Assembly (NCBI RefSeq): GCF_014529935.1
Contig: NZ_JACVFC010000003.1
Coordinates: 62,001 to 126,000, forward strand
Direction: 5' to 3'
From: Chitinophaga qingshengii
GTDB taxonomy: Bacteria > Bacteroidota > Bacteroidia > Chitinophagales > Chitinophagaceae
Length of the DNA: 64,000 bases
The position numbers and the translations under genes are program-made. This document shows, piece after piece, positions 6,782-16,458 of the stretch (positions are counted from its first letter, which is position 1; the number at the start of each line of letters is the position of its first letter). The notes below the pieces were generated by a model. The model did no database searches. It worked only from the letters and a program-made list of their open reading frames with translations, and had not been told where the DNA came from.

Positions 6782-9637
6782 ATGAAAAGGACAATAACTG
6801 TCGCTTGGCTTTTGCTAATGCTTGTTTACCACGTTTCCAGGGCAGGCACGCCGTTTTATTCACAAACCAAAGACGGGGTCATCGTTTATACAGATCCCTC
6901 TTTTACCGGTACTTCCAACATCGTAAGGTTATATGTAGTGACAGATGAAATCATCAGGGTAGTAGCGGCGCCCGGCAAAGAGCTGTCACCGGCGCAGCAC
7001 CTTATGGTAGTGAATGCCAACAGGCCGCTGCCGGAATGGAAGCTGCTGACCTCCAACGACGCGGTGACATTAAAAACTAAAAAGTTGACCGTGGTGGTGA
7101 AATTGAAAACAGGTACGGTTACTTTCCTGGATGCCAACGGAGAAAAAATACTGGCGGAGAAATCAACCGGCGGACGAACTTTCAGTCCCGCCGTATTTGA
7201 TGGACAGCCATACTATCAGCTTACCCAACAGTTTGAAGGAGCAGGGGATGATGCCTGGTATGGCCTCGGCCAACACCAGGATGGGGTGTATAACTACAAA
7301 GGGCAGCAGGTTACTTTTTTCCAGAACAATACAGAAGTGGCGATTCCTTTTCTGATCTCCCCCAAAAATTATGGTATTCTCTGGGACAACTATTCGCTTA
7401 CAACAGCCGGTGATATAAGGCCGCTGCATCCGTTGTCTGCGTTGCAGCTTTTCTCCAAAAACGGGGAAGCCGGATGGCTGACGGCCACCTATGCCAATGA
7501 TGTGCGCAAGCCGCAGGAGCTGGCTGCTACCCGGGCGGAATCAGCAATTGACATGGAGTTTTTGGGAGATTCAAAAGTGATGCTGCCACAGGTGTTCACA
7601 CCGGCTACCGGTATCGCCTCCTGGGAGGGCAGCCTCGCCAGCCATGTTCCGGGGCTGCATCAACTGCGGTTTACCTTCGGTGGCACTTTAAAGGTATGGC
7701 TCAATGGAAAACTGGCACTGGAGCACTGGCGCAAAGCCTGGAACCCGGCACCGGCATTGTTGCCGGTCAATTTTGAAAAAGGACAGAAGATACCCGTCAG
7801 GATTGAGTGGATACCCGAAAGCCCGGAGTCTTACCTGTCCTTAAAATGGCAGTCGCCCTTGACTGAAGCGGAACAACGTTGTGTTGGATTTTCTTCAGAG
7901 GCGGGCAGGCAGGTAGATTATTATTTCGTGCATGGCGGTAATATGGATGAAGTGATTGCCGGCTACCGCGGGCTGACCGGCAAAGCGCCCATCGTTCCCA
8001 AATGGGCAATGGGCTTCTGGCAAAGCCGTGAACGGTACAAAACACAGGAAGAGATCCTCTCTACGGTTGACCAGTTCCGAAAGAAAAACATACCGCTGGA
8101 CAATATCGTGCTGGACTGGAGCTATTGGAAAGAAGCTGCCTGGGGAAGCCAGGAATTCGATCCCGCCCGGTTTCCCTCACCCGATAGCATGATCGATGTG
8201 TTGCATAAAAAGTACCATACACAGATCATGATATCGGTATGGCCTAAATTTTATAAAGATATTCCTGCCTATCATGAATTTGATAAAAAAGGATGGTTGT
8301 ATAAAAGAAACATTGCTGATGAACAGCGCGATTGGATTGGCAAAGGCTATGTATCCACTTTTTATGATGCTTTTAATGAAGATGCCCGCAAAGGCTTCTG
8401 GGACCTCATTCATCAAAAACTGTATACCAAAGGAATCGATGCCTGGTGGATGGATGCCAGCGAACCGGATGTCCTCTCCAATGTAAGCCCCGGAAAACGA
8501 AAGCTGCAAATGACGCCTACTGCGCTGGGGCCTGCAGCGGAATACCTGAACGCCTATCCGCTGCAAAACGCCAAAGGTATTTACGAAGGACAACGGGGAA
8601 CTGACCCCGACAAAAGAGTGTTCCTGCTTACCCGCTCCGGCTTCGGAGGCTCGCAACGTTACGCAGCGGCTATCTGGAGCGGCGATATCGGCGCCACCTG
8701 GCGAGATATGCAAACACAGATCGTGGCAGGTATCAACTTCTCCCTCTCGGGCCTGCCTTACTGGACGATGGACATCGGCGGATTTGTAGTGCCGGCGAAG
8801 TTTGAGAAACCGGATGCCGCCAGCCTCGAAGAATGGAGGGAACTGAACACCCGCTGGACACAGTTCGGTGCATTTGTGCCGCTGTTCCGCTCTCACGGAC
8901 AGTTTCCCTACCGTGAAATATTTAACACGGCGCCGGATGATCACCCCGCCTACGAAAGCTTCCTGTATTATGATCAACTCCGGTACCGGTTGTTGCCATA
9001 TACCTATTCACTGGCCGGCGCAGCATATCACGATCACTACACCATTATGCGCGGACTGGTCATGGATTTTGCAAAGGACACCGCTGTCCGGAACATAGGC
9101 GACCAATTTATGTTCGGCCCTTCTCTGCTGGTGAACCCGGTGTATCATTATAAACAACGCAGTCGTGAGGTATACCTGCCCGCAGGTCAGGGTTGGTACG
9201 ATGTTTATACCGGCGCCCGTCATGCCGGTGGTAGAAGAATCACCGCCGACGCGCCCTATGGCCGTATGCCACTGTTCGTAAAAGAAGGTTCCATTATTCC
9301 GGTAGGACCGGCATTACAATACACTTCCGAAAAACCTGCCGACACTATCACGCTGTTTGTATACACCGGTAAGAATGCCGCTTTCCGCTTATACGAGGAT
9401 GACGGCGCTACCTATAATTACGAGAAAGGACAGTTCACCATTATCCCGGTGGATTATAATGAAAATACAAAGATGCTCACGATAGGCGACCGTAAAGGAA
9501 CATATGACAGCATGCTGCAACAACGCACCTTCCGGGTGGTTCGCGTAGGCGCTGCCAGCCCCCGGCCGCTGGACCCGGACGCAAAGGCTGACCACGAAGT
9601 ACGTTATGAAGGAAAACAATTGACGATCAAAATATAA
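6782..9637 (+). CDS. GH31 alpha-xylosidase/alpha-glucosidase with PA14 insert
   Basis: A 951-residue exported glycoside hydrolase family 31 enzyme. Order: signal peptide (1 to about 21), N-terminal mutarotase-like beta-sandwich, an inserted PA14-like carbohydrate-binding domain (about 265-385, with TFGGTLKVWLNGKLALEHW), catalytic barrel (about 400-730) and C-terminal beta domains. The nucleophile motif WWMDASEPD gives Asp558, and WSGDIGATW gives the acid/base Asp635. A WMDAxEPD motif plus a PA14 insert is characteristic of secreted alpha-xylosidases from xyloglucan loci, though alpha-glucosidases share much of this. Alpha-xylosidase is therefore a good guess, not proof. It leads the second transcription unit, 43 bp before SusC. 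Confidence 0.88.
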   Translation: MKRTITVAWLLLMLVYHVSRAGTPFYSQTKDGVIVYTDPSFTGTSNIVRLYVVTDEIIRVVAAPGKELSPAQHLMVVNANRPLPEWKLLTSNDAVTLKTKKLTVVVKLKTGTVTFLDANGEKILAEKSTGGRTFSPAVFDGQPYYQLTQQFEGAGDDAWYGLGQHQDGVYNYKGQQVTFFQNNTEVAIPFLISPKNYGILWDNYSLTTAGDIRPLHPLSALQLFSKNGEAGWLTATYANDVRKPQELAATRAESAIDMEFLGDSKVMLPQVFTPATGIASWEGSLASHVPGLHQLRFTFGGTLKVWLNGKLALEHWRKAWNPAPALLPVNFEKGQKIPVRIEWIPESPESYLSLKWQSPLTEAEQRCVGFSSEAGRQVDYYFVHGGNMDEVIAGYRGLTGKAPIVPKWAMGFWQSRERYKTQEEILSTVDQFRKKNIPLDNIVLDWSYWKEAAWGSQEFDPARFPSPDSMIDVLHKKYHTQIMISVWPKFYKDIPAYHEFDKKGWLYKRNIADEQRDWIGKGYVSTFYDAFNEDARKGFWDLIHQKLYTKGIDAWWMDASEPDVLSNVSPGKRKLQMTPTALGPAAEYLNAYPLQNAKGIYEGQRGTDPDKRVFLLTRSGFGGSQRYAAAIWSGDIGATWRDMQTQIVAGINFSLSGLPYWTMDIGGFVVPAKFEKPDAASLEEWRELNTRWTQFGAFVPLFRSHGQFPYREIFNTAPDDHPAYESFLYYDQLRYRLLPYTYSLAGAAYHDHYTIMRGLVMDFAKDTAVRNIGDQFMFGPSLLVNPVYHYKQRSREVYLPAGQGWYDVYTGARHAGGRRITADAPYGRMPLFVKEGSIIPVGPALQYTSEKPADTITLFVYTGKNAAFRLYEDDGATYNYEKGQFTIIPVDYNENTKMLTIGDRKGTYDSMLQQRTFRVVRVGAASPRPLDPDAKADHEVRYEGKQLTIKI

Positions 9638-9680
9638 GTACCGGTTTTATCAACTTCCAAAATCCAAACGCCCGACTTTT

Positions 9681-12600
9681 ATGAAAAGAATTCAAAGTAA
9701 TACACGACAGTTATGGTTATATGCCTGGCTGACGATCATACTGCTGATAAGCCATTCGGCTATTGCGCAAACGCAGCTGGTAAGAGGCCGTGTTACCTCC
9801 GGCAAAACTGCCGCCTCGGTGGTGGGTGCATCTGTTACCGTGAAAGGTACTGCCAAAGGTGCCGTTACCGATAACACAGGTTTCTTTAAAATAGAAGCCG
9901 CTCCCGGCGCCACGCTGGTGGTGACTTCCGTGGGGTATGTACCACAGGAGGTAAAAGTGACCGGCACTGAAATGAACCTGCAATTACAGGAATCCGTTAC
10001 CCAGATCGAAGACCTCGTAGTGATCGGTTACGGTACGCAAAAGAAGAAGCTCGTTACCGGCGCCAATTTACAGGTAAAAGGCGACGACCTTCAAAAACAA
10101 AGTACTACAAATGCCTTACAGGCCTTGCAGGGCCAGGCGCCCGGCGTGCAGCTGACCAGCTACTCCGGTCAGCCCGGTTCAGCCATGAACGTGGTTATCC
10201 GCGGTAAAGGCACCGTAGGTAATTTTGCACCGCTGTATATTGTCGATGGAGTACAAACCAGCGACATCACTTACCTCAACCCGGCCGATATTGCTTCCAT
10301 CGATGTGCTGAAAGATGCTGCATCCGCCGCTATCTACGGTTCACAGGCGGCTAACGGCGTTATACTTGTTACCACCCGTACCGGCAAAACCAACCAGAAA
10401 GCGCAGGTAACACTGGATGTTTTTTACGGACTGCAGAACGTGGCGCGCAAAGCAAAGCTGCTCAATGCAAAGGAATACGCGGTCATTATGAATGAAGCGG
10501 CCGTCAACTCCGGTAAAACGCCGTATTTCACCAACGATGTGATCGACAACATGCCGGCAGGTACCAACTGGATGGACCAGATGTTTAAAAAGAACGTACC
10601 TACGCAGAACTATGTGCTCGGCGTACAGGGAGGCAGCGCCAATTCCGTATATTCGATGTCGTTAGGTTATACCAGCCAGGGTGGTATTGTCGGCGGCGCC
10701 GGTATTTCCAACCTGGAACGCTACACTTTCCGCATCAATTCTGAACATAAGCTATATAAAGATATTATCAAAGCCGGCGAGCACCTGACGTTCAACTACC
10801 AGAACACCTACGGTATCGGCGTGGGTAATCAATATAACAACTCCCTGCGCGCTGCATTTACCACCAGCCCTTTTCTGCCTATGTATGACAGCGATGGCAA
10901 TTTCTTTGCCGCAGACAAAACCGGCTGGTATCCCGGTCAGCCTGACCGTGCCTGGAACAACGGGGAATCCAATCCCTATGCAGTGATGTATTATTCCAAC
11001 CAAAACCGTAACAGCAGCCAGGGATTGTTTGGAGACGTATACCTGCAGGCAGAACCTATTAAAGGACTGAAGTTTCGCACCAGCCTGGGTTTGAACTACT
11101 ACGCCAACCAGAGCCATGGTTATACGCCCGTATATCATCTGTCTATCTACGCTTTCAACGATACTTCCAGGGTAACACAATCCATGGGCAGCGGTCAAAC
11201 CATACAGTTTGACAACTCCCTGAGTTATGATTTCACCCTCGGTCATGATCATAGCTTCAGCGTAATGGCGGGTACATCGGCGTTAAAAGCTACCGGCGTC
11301 AGCATGACGGGTAACAACCGTGATCTGCGTATCGCCGATATATGGCACGCCTATTTGTCCGTAGCGCAAAACGTGACCAGAGGCGCGCCTTATATGAGCC
11401 TGAGCGGCGGTCCGTTCACCAACGCGCTGGCCTCTTACTTCGGCAGGTTGCAATACAACTACCAGGAGAAATACCTGCTGAACCTCACTTTCCGTGCCGA
11501 TGGCTCCTCCCGCTTTGCGCCGCAAAACCGCTGGGGTTATTTCCCTTCCGCATCTGCCGGATGGGTGGTTACCAAAGAAGGATTTATGGAGAACGTACAT
11601 TGGCTGAACTTCTTCAAGCTGCGTGCTACCTGGGGCCAGGTGGGCAATCAGAATGTGGATGCTTATCAATACCTTTCACCCATTGCTTTCAGTAATGCGG
11701 CTTATATTTTCGGACCGAATGAAGGTGTTAATACACAGGGCGCTTACCCCAGCAGGCTCGCCAATCCCAACGTAAAATGGGAGACATCGGAACAAACCAA
11801 TATCGGCTTCGATGCTTCCCTCATGAAAAACCTCAGCGTAACATTTGACTACTATATCAAAAAAACGAAGGACTGGCTGATCAGCGCGCCGATACTGGCT
11901 ACCGCCGGAGCAGATGCCCCGCTGATCAACGGTGGTGATGTGAGCAATACCGGGGTGGAACTGGGACTTTCCTATCAAAATAATATCGGTCAGTCTTTCC
12001 ATTACACCGTTGGTGTCAACGGCGCCTATAATAAAAACAAAATCGGTAATATCCCCACCAATGATCATATCATCCACGGGAACACCAATACGCTGTATGA
12101 AAACTCCCTGGAGTTTTACAGAGCAGCCAATGGCTTGCCTATCGGCTATTTCTGGGGATTGAAAACAGCCGGTATCTTCCAGACGGAAGCAGAAGTGAAC
12201 GAACACAAAGGAAAGTCCGGTAGCCCCATCCAGCCGGATGCAAAGCCGGGTGATGTACGTTTCGTTGATCTCAATGGAGACGGCGTGATCGATGCCAACG
12301 ACAAAACCATGATCGGTGACCCTAATCCCCGCTTTACCTTCGGGTTCAATATAGGGCTGGATTACAAAGGATTTGACTTACAGGTGCAGGCCTCCGGCGT
12401 GTCGGGCAATAAAATTGTGCAGTCATGGCGAAACCAGTCCAGCGCGCTGGGCAACTATTCCGCTGCTATCCTCGACCGCTGGCATGGCCCCGGATCTTCC
12501 AACAAGATGCCCAGGGTAACGGAAGATAACCGCAACTGGACACAGTTTTCCGACCTGTATATTCATGACGGCAGTTTCCTGCGTATCAATACGATCACAC

Positions 12601-12806
12601 TGGGGTATGATTTCTCCAAACTGGTGTCCCGCAATTACGCCGGTAAACTGCGTATATACGCTTCCGTACTGAATGCCTTCACCTTTACGAAATACAATGG
12701 CATGGACCCTGAAATTGGCTATAATGAAGGCTTCTCTACCGGTGTGGACATTGGTTATTACCCAAGGCCCAGGACTGTGATGATAGGCGCTAACCTTCGC
12801 TTCTAA
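9681..12806 (+). CDS. SusC/RagA-family TonB-dependent outer-membrane transporter
   Basis: A 1041-residue SusC-like receptor importing oligosaccharides across the outer membrane with energy from TonB/ExbBD. Signal peptide 1 to about 29 (ends SAIAQ), carboxypeptidase-D-regulatory-like beta domain about 33-108, TonB-box region EDLVVIGYGTQKKK about 110-124, plug domain about 125-240 with the LQGQAPGVQ and YIVDG signatures, then the 22-strand barrel to the terminal aromatic ...IGANLRF. Length is normal for the family. No N-terminal anti-sigma interaction domain is present, which agrees with control by the hybrid regulator rather than by an ECF sigma/anti-sigma pair. SusD follows after 17 bp. Confidence 0.96.
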   Translation: MKRIQSNTRQLWLYAWLTIILLISHSAIAQTQLVRGRVTSGKTAASVVGASVTVKGTAKGAVTDNTGFFKIEAAPGATLVVTSVGYVPQEVKVTGTEMNLQLQESVTQIEDLVVIGYGTQKKKLVTGANLQVKGDDLQKQSTTNALQALQGQAPGVQLTSYSGQPGSAMNVVIRGKGTVGNFAPLYIVDGVQTSDITYLNPADIASIDVLKDAASAAIYGSQAANGVILVTTRTGKTNQKAQVTLDVFYGLQNVARKAKLLNAKEYAVIMNEAAVNSGKTPYFTNDVIDNMPAGTNWMDQMFKKNVPTQNYVLGVQGGSANSVYSMSLGYTSQGGIVGGAGISNLERYTFRINSEHKLYKDIIKAGEHLTFNYQNTYGIGVGNQYNNSLRAAFTTSPFLPMYDSDGNFFAADKTGWYPGQPDRAWNNGESNPYAVMYYSNQNRNSSQGLFGDVYLQAEPIKGLKFRTSLGLNYYANQSHGYTPVYHLSIYAFNDTSRVTQSMGSGQTIQFDNSLSYDFTLGHDHSFSVMAGTSALKATGVSMTGNNRDLRIADIWHAYLSVAQNVTRGAPYMSLSGGPFTNALASYFGRLQYNYQEKYLLNLTFRADGSSRFAPQNRWGYFPSASAGWVVTKEGFMENVHWLNFFKLRATWGQVGNQNVDAYQYLSPIAFSNAAYIFGPNEGVNTQGAYPSRLANPNVKWETSEQTNIGFDASLMKNLSVTFDYYIKKTKDWLISAPILATAGADAPLINGGDVSNTGVELGLSYQNNIGQSFHYTVGVNGAYNKNKIGNIPTNDHIIHGNTNTLYENSLEFYRAANGLPIGYFWGLKTAGIFQTEAEVNEHKGKSGSPIQPDAKPGDVRFVDLNGDGVIDANDKTMIGDPNPRFTFGFNIGLDYKGFDLQVQASGVSGNKIVQSWRNQSSALGNYSAAILDRWHGPGSSNKMPRVTEDNRNWTQFSDLYIHDGSFLRINTITLGYDFSKLVSRNYAGKLRIYASVLNAFTFTKYNGMDPEIGYNEGFSTGVDIGYYPRPRTVMIGANLRF

Positions 12807-12823
12807 CCAAAATCTACAAGCAA

Positions 12824-14416
12824 ATGAAAAAACTACATATATATACGCTGCTTTTCGCGCTGGTATCACTGGCTGCCTGCAGCAAAAGTTTTCTCGATAC
12901 AGAAGATGTTACCACCGCCACCGAGCAGAACTTCTATAAAACGCCTGCTGATGCTTTTAAAGCGCTGGTGGGTGTGTACGACGGTTTACAGACCGTTTGG
13001 AACGGCGGCGTTTCACTGCCTATAGCCTCGGAAATATTGTCTGACAATGCTTTCGGCGCTACTGGTAATTCCGATGGATTCGGTTACCAGATGATCGACG
13101 AATTTGATAAACTCCGTTCGCCTTCAGATCAAAGTTTGTTTGGCGACAACTGGAGCGCTTACTATAAAGCTATTTACCGGGCCAATATGTTGCTCACACA
13201 CCTCGACCAGGTAGATTGGAAAGGCAGCGAAAACCTGCGCCCGGTATACGAATCCGAAGCAAGGTTTATCCGCGCTTACCTTTATTTTGATATGGTAAGA
13301 CTGTGGGGCAATATTCCGCTGCTGGACCGTCCTTCTACGGACAATCTGCCGCAGGCCAGCCCGGAGAGCGTGTATAAGCTTATTACCGATGACCTGGTAT
13401 TTGCGGCCAACAATCTCCCGGCGGTAAGTTATCCGAGCCAGCCTGTGGCTACCCATGGCAGGGTGACCAAATGGGCCGCCGAGGCGCTGATTGGGCGTGT
13501 ATACCTTTATTATACCGGTTATTACGGGAAGACAGATCTTGTGGGCGTAGTATCCAAACAACAGGCCCTGACTTATCTCGAAAATGTGATCGCCAACGGA
13601 GGCTTTGCATTGGTAGAGAAATTTGCCAACCTCTGGCCGGCGGCATCGCTCAATGATTATGTGGGAGAAGATAACAAGGAAACCGTATTTGCCATTAAAT
13701 ACACGTATACCAGTGACTATAGCGGGAATGCAGATGGTAACTACTGGATGGTGATGAATGGTATTCGTGCGCAAAGCATTTACCCCTATGGCATGGGATG
13801 GGGCGGAAGTACTGTCAATCCCCGGCTTTGGAATGCCTATGCCGCTAACGATACCAGGCGGAAAGCGTCCATCATATCTATCGCCGATGAAGGACTGGCT
13901 TTCACCAACAGCAAAGATCAAAGGGAGTACACCGGTTATTACATGAAAAAGTATACCCCGCTGATAGATGAACTGGGTAACAGCCTGGCGGTGAAATTAG
14001 GTGGCACCAACTTTATGATCGGGCAGTACCAGGATTATGTATCTATCCGTTATGCCGATGTATTGCTGATGGCTGCCGAGCTGGGCTCTCCCAATGCGCA
14101 GCTGTATTTCGACGATGTCCGCAAGCGCGCTTTAGGCGATGGTTTTGTGTCGTTGCCGGTGAACCAGGCTAATATCATGCAGGAAAGAAGGCTGGAATTT
14201 GCCGGAGAAGGAATTCGTTACTGGGACCTGCTGCGTCAGGGAATCGCTGTTGCGGCAGCCGCCATCGCGGAAACCACGACGGTGAAAAATGGCGACGTCA
14301 ATACCACGAAGACCATTCAGGCGGGTAAAATCAATGAAACGAAAGGGCTGTCACAAATTCCCTATTCCCAGGTGACTTTGTCAAACGGCGTACTGAAACA
14401 AAATGCAGGCTGGTGA
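12824..14416 (+). CDS. SusD/RagB-family glycan-binding lipoprotein
   Basis: A 530-residue surface lipoprotein that forms a lid over the neighbouring SusC barrel and captures glycan. Lipobox LAAC puts the acylated cysteine at residue 19, followed by SKSFLDTED, the typical SusD mature start. The helical TPR-like scaffold includes YEARFIRAYLYFDMVRLWG-type segments (about 145-165) and the C-terminal signature MQERRLEFAGEGIRYWDLLR (about 448-467), a hallmark of RagB/SusD. Length is typical. It forms a translational unit with SusC and is followed by a hairpin terminator at 14472. Confidence 0.96.
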   Translation: MKKLHIYTLLFALVSLAACSKSFLDTEDVTTATEQNFYKTPADAFKALVGVYDGLQTVWNGGVSLPIASEILSDNAFGATGNSDGFGYQMIDEFDKLRSPSDQSLFGDNWSAYYKAIYRANMLLTHLDQVDWKGSENLRPVYESEARFIRAYLYFDMVRLWGNIPLLDRPSTDNLPQASPESVYKLITDDLVFAANNLPAVSYPSQPVATHGRVTKWAAEALIGRVYLYYTGYYGKTDLVGVVSKQQALTYLENVIANGGFALVEKFANLWPAASLNDYVGEDNKETVFAIKYTYTSDYSGNADGNYWMVMNGIRAQSIYPYGMGWGGSTVNPRLWNAYAANDTRRKASIISIADEGLAFTNSKDQREYTGYYMKKYTPLIDELGNSLAVKLGGTNFMIGQYQDYVSIRYADVLLMAAELGSPNAQLYFDDVRKRALGDGFVSLPVNQANIMQERRLEFAGEGIRYWDLLRQGIAVAAAAIAETTTVKNGDVNTTKTIQAGKINETKGLSQIPYSQVTLSNGVLKQNAGW

Positions 14417-14471
14417 TCATCTCGTAGTTTGATATAAATGCATTGCACGCTATACATGAAACCCTGTTTTC

Positions 14472-14507
14472 CGGCAGCGATCATCATCATGATCGCTGCC
14501 GTTGTTT
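14472..14507 (+). terminator. Terminator hairpin after SusD
   Basis: Perfect 12-bp stem, CGGCAGCGATCA (14472-14483) and TGATCGCTGCCG (14490-14501), with a 6-base loop and a TTGTTT tail. It lies between SusD and the esterase, so the esterase may be transcribed by read-through or from a weak promoter of its own. It also shows that start codons upstream of 14524 are not used for the esterase. Confidence 0.75.
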
Positions 14508-14523
14508 AACAACCTTAATTTTT

Positions 14524-16455
14524 ATGATAAAGACATTTCTTTTGGGGCTTATATTGACAAGCCTCTTTTATGGCCGCCTTTTCGCACAGATCACCATGCC
14601 TAAAGTATTTGGCGACAGCATGGTGTTACAGCGTGAACAACCCATTCCCGTGTGGGGCCAGGCCTCGCCCGGAACGCCGGTAACGGGTACATTGGGTGCG
14701 GCGTACGCTAAAACAGTGACCGGTAAAGATGGCAAGTGGATGCTCCGTTTTCCGGCCGCCAAAGCCGGTGGTCCTTATACACTGAAGGTATCCGGCGGCA
14801 ATGTTGCCATTGAATTTAAAAATGTGCTGATCGGCGATGTATGGCTGGCTTCCGGGCAGTCTAACATGGAGTGGCCGGTGAAGGACGCTAAAGACGCAGC
14901 AAAGGAGATAGCCGCATCTAACTGGCCACAGATACGTTTTTTGGTGGTGAAACAGCGCAAAAGCCTGACACCGCAGCAAGACATTACAGACGAAAAGTGG
15001 AAAGCCTGTGATCCGGCCACCACAGGCAACTTCTCAGCGGTAGCCTATTATTTTGCCCGCAAGGTCCACCAGGAGCAGGGCATTCCGGTGGGCATTATAC
15101 AAAGCACCTGGGGCGGAACGCCGGTGGAGGCATGGACAGGCAGGGAAGGACTGCTGGCGTCGCCCATTACAAGGGCGCGGGTGCTGGCCAATGACACACT
15201 CGAGGTGGCTGATTTTGTACAGGACAGTTTGAACCTGGTGCGTTTCTGGGATATCATATACCATCCGCAAAACAATGCTGCACAGGAAGTGCCGGCGGAT
15301 ACATTTAATGATGCCGCCTGGCCTCAGGTGCAGATGCCCGCACTGGTGGGCGATTTTGGCGGGCCATACGAGGGAATCGTATGGATGCGTAAAAAGATCG
15401 GCCTGCCGGCGTCTTTTGCCGGCAAAGCTCTGACCGTGGAATTGGGGCATCCTGAAATGAACTACTCGCTATATGTCAATGGACATGAGATCTGCAAAAC
15501 GGTATGGAGTGCCAGTCCGTTTCACCATTACACTGTCCCCGCAGCCATGCTGAAATCCGGCGAGAATGTCATTGCGCTCCGCATCGCCATGTTATGGGGT
15601 GGCGGCGGCCTGAATCCGCCTGCGGACAGTATCTACGTAACAGACGGAACTACCCGCGTTTCACTGGCAGGCACATGGCGTTACCAAAAAGATGCAGAAA
15701 CACCGGCGCCGCATATACGAAACTATCAGTGTTACCCGGCCGTGTTGTACAATGCCATGATCCATCCGCTGATTCCTTATGCCATCAAAGGTGTTATCTG
15801 GTATCAGGGAGAAGCCAATGAATACGCCGCCTTCGACTACCGGCAGTTGTTCCCTGGCCTGATTAAAGACTGGCGGATACGTTGGACACAGGGCAATTTC
15901 CCCTTCCTGTATGTACAGCTGGCCAACTTTAAAAAGATCAAGCCGGAGCCTTCGGAGAGCGAATGGGCGGAAGTGAGGGAAGCACAGGCCATGACCCTGT
16001 CGCAGCCTAATACAGGCATGGCCTGTATTATTGATCTCGGAGAAGCGGGTAATATCCATCCGGCCAACAAACAGGAAGTGGGCCGCCGGCTGACGCTGGT
16101 GGCGGGCAAACAGGTATACCACCGGCAAGGCATTGCATCCGGGCCTGCATTTGCAGGGTTTAAGAAAGAACCGCATCGTATCCGTATCCGGTTTACGAAT
16201 ACCGGGGCCGGTCTTACAGTAAGAGACGGCCATGCTTTGACAGGGTTTGCCATTGCCGGCGAAGACAAACGGTTTTATTGGGCCAATGCCGTTATTGAAG
16301 GAAATGAAGTGGTGGTATCATCGGAACAGGTGTTAACGCCAACGGCTGTACGTTATGCCTGGGCGGATAACCCGGTTTGTAACCTGGTTAACTCCGCCGG
16401 CCTTCCCGCTATTCCATTCAGGACGGATAGCTGGAAAGGCATCACACAGCGGTAA
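14524..16455 (+). CDS. Sialate O-acetylesterase-family SGNH hydrolase
   Basis: A 643-residue secreted esterase of the SASA/SGNH family, which removes O-acetyl groups from sugars. Start 14524 is chosen because it opens a clean signal peptide (MIKTFLLGLILTSLF... to LFAQ), while the upstream in-frame codon at 14443 would translate through the terminator hairpin. Block I GDVWLASGQSNMEWPV carries the nucleophile Ser113, WYQGEAN is the oxyanion/block-III motif, and IHPANK supplies the catalytic His512. A jelly-roll insert (about 230-390, with MNYSLYVNGHEI) resembles sugar-binding domains of beta-galactosidases. Hemicellulose acetyl esterases share this fold, so the substrate is probably an acetylated polysaccharide rather than sialic acid. 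Only 3 bp separate its stop from that of the convergent regulator. Confidence 0.87.
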   Translation: MIKTFLLGLILTSLFYGRLFAQITMPKVFGDSMVLQREQPIPVWGQASPGTPVTGTLGAAYAKTVTGKDGKWMLRFPAAKAGGPYTLKVSGGNVAIEFKNVLIGDVWLASGQSNMEWPVKDAKDAAKEIAASNWPQIRFLVVKQRKSLTPQQDITDEKWKACDPATTGNFSAVAYYFARKVHQEQGIPVGIIQSTWGGTPVEAWTGREGLLASPITRARVLANDTLEVADFVQDSLNLVRFWDIIYHPQNNAAQEVPADTFNDAAWPQVQMPALVGDFGGPYEGIVWMRKKIGLPASFAGKALTVELGHPEMNYSLYVNGHEICKTVWSASPFHHYTVPAAMLKSGENVIALRIAMLWGGGGLNPPADSIYVTDGTTRVSLAGTWRYQKDAETPAPHIRNYQCYPAVLYNAMIHPLIPYAIKGVIWYQGEANEYAAFDYRQLFPGLIKDWRIRWTQGNFPFLYVQLANFKKIKPEPSESEWAEVREAQAMTLSQPNTGMACIIDLGEAGNIHPANKQEVGRRLTLVAGKQVYHRQGIASGPAFAGFKKEPHRIRIRFTNTGAGLTVRDGHALTGFAIAGEDKRFYWANAVIEGNEVVVSSEQVLTPTAVRYAWADNPVCNLVNSAGLPAIPFRTDSWKGITQR

Positions 16456-16458
16456 CGT

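Noticed and set aside
8177-8977. A 266-codon minus-strand frame inside GH31
   Set aside because: The plus strand holds the complete catalytic domain with both active-site motifs. The antisense frame has no family features.
14443-14523. A 27-codon N-terminal extension of the esterase
   Set aside because: It runs through the 12-bp terminator hairpin and places a polar leader before an excellent signal peptide at 14524.
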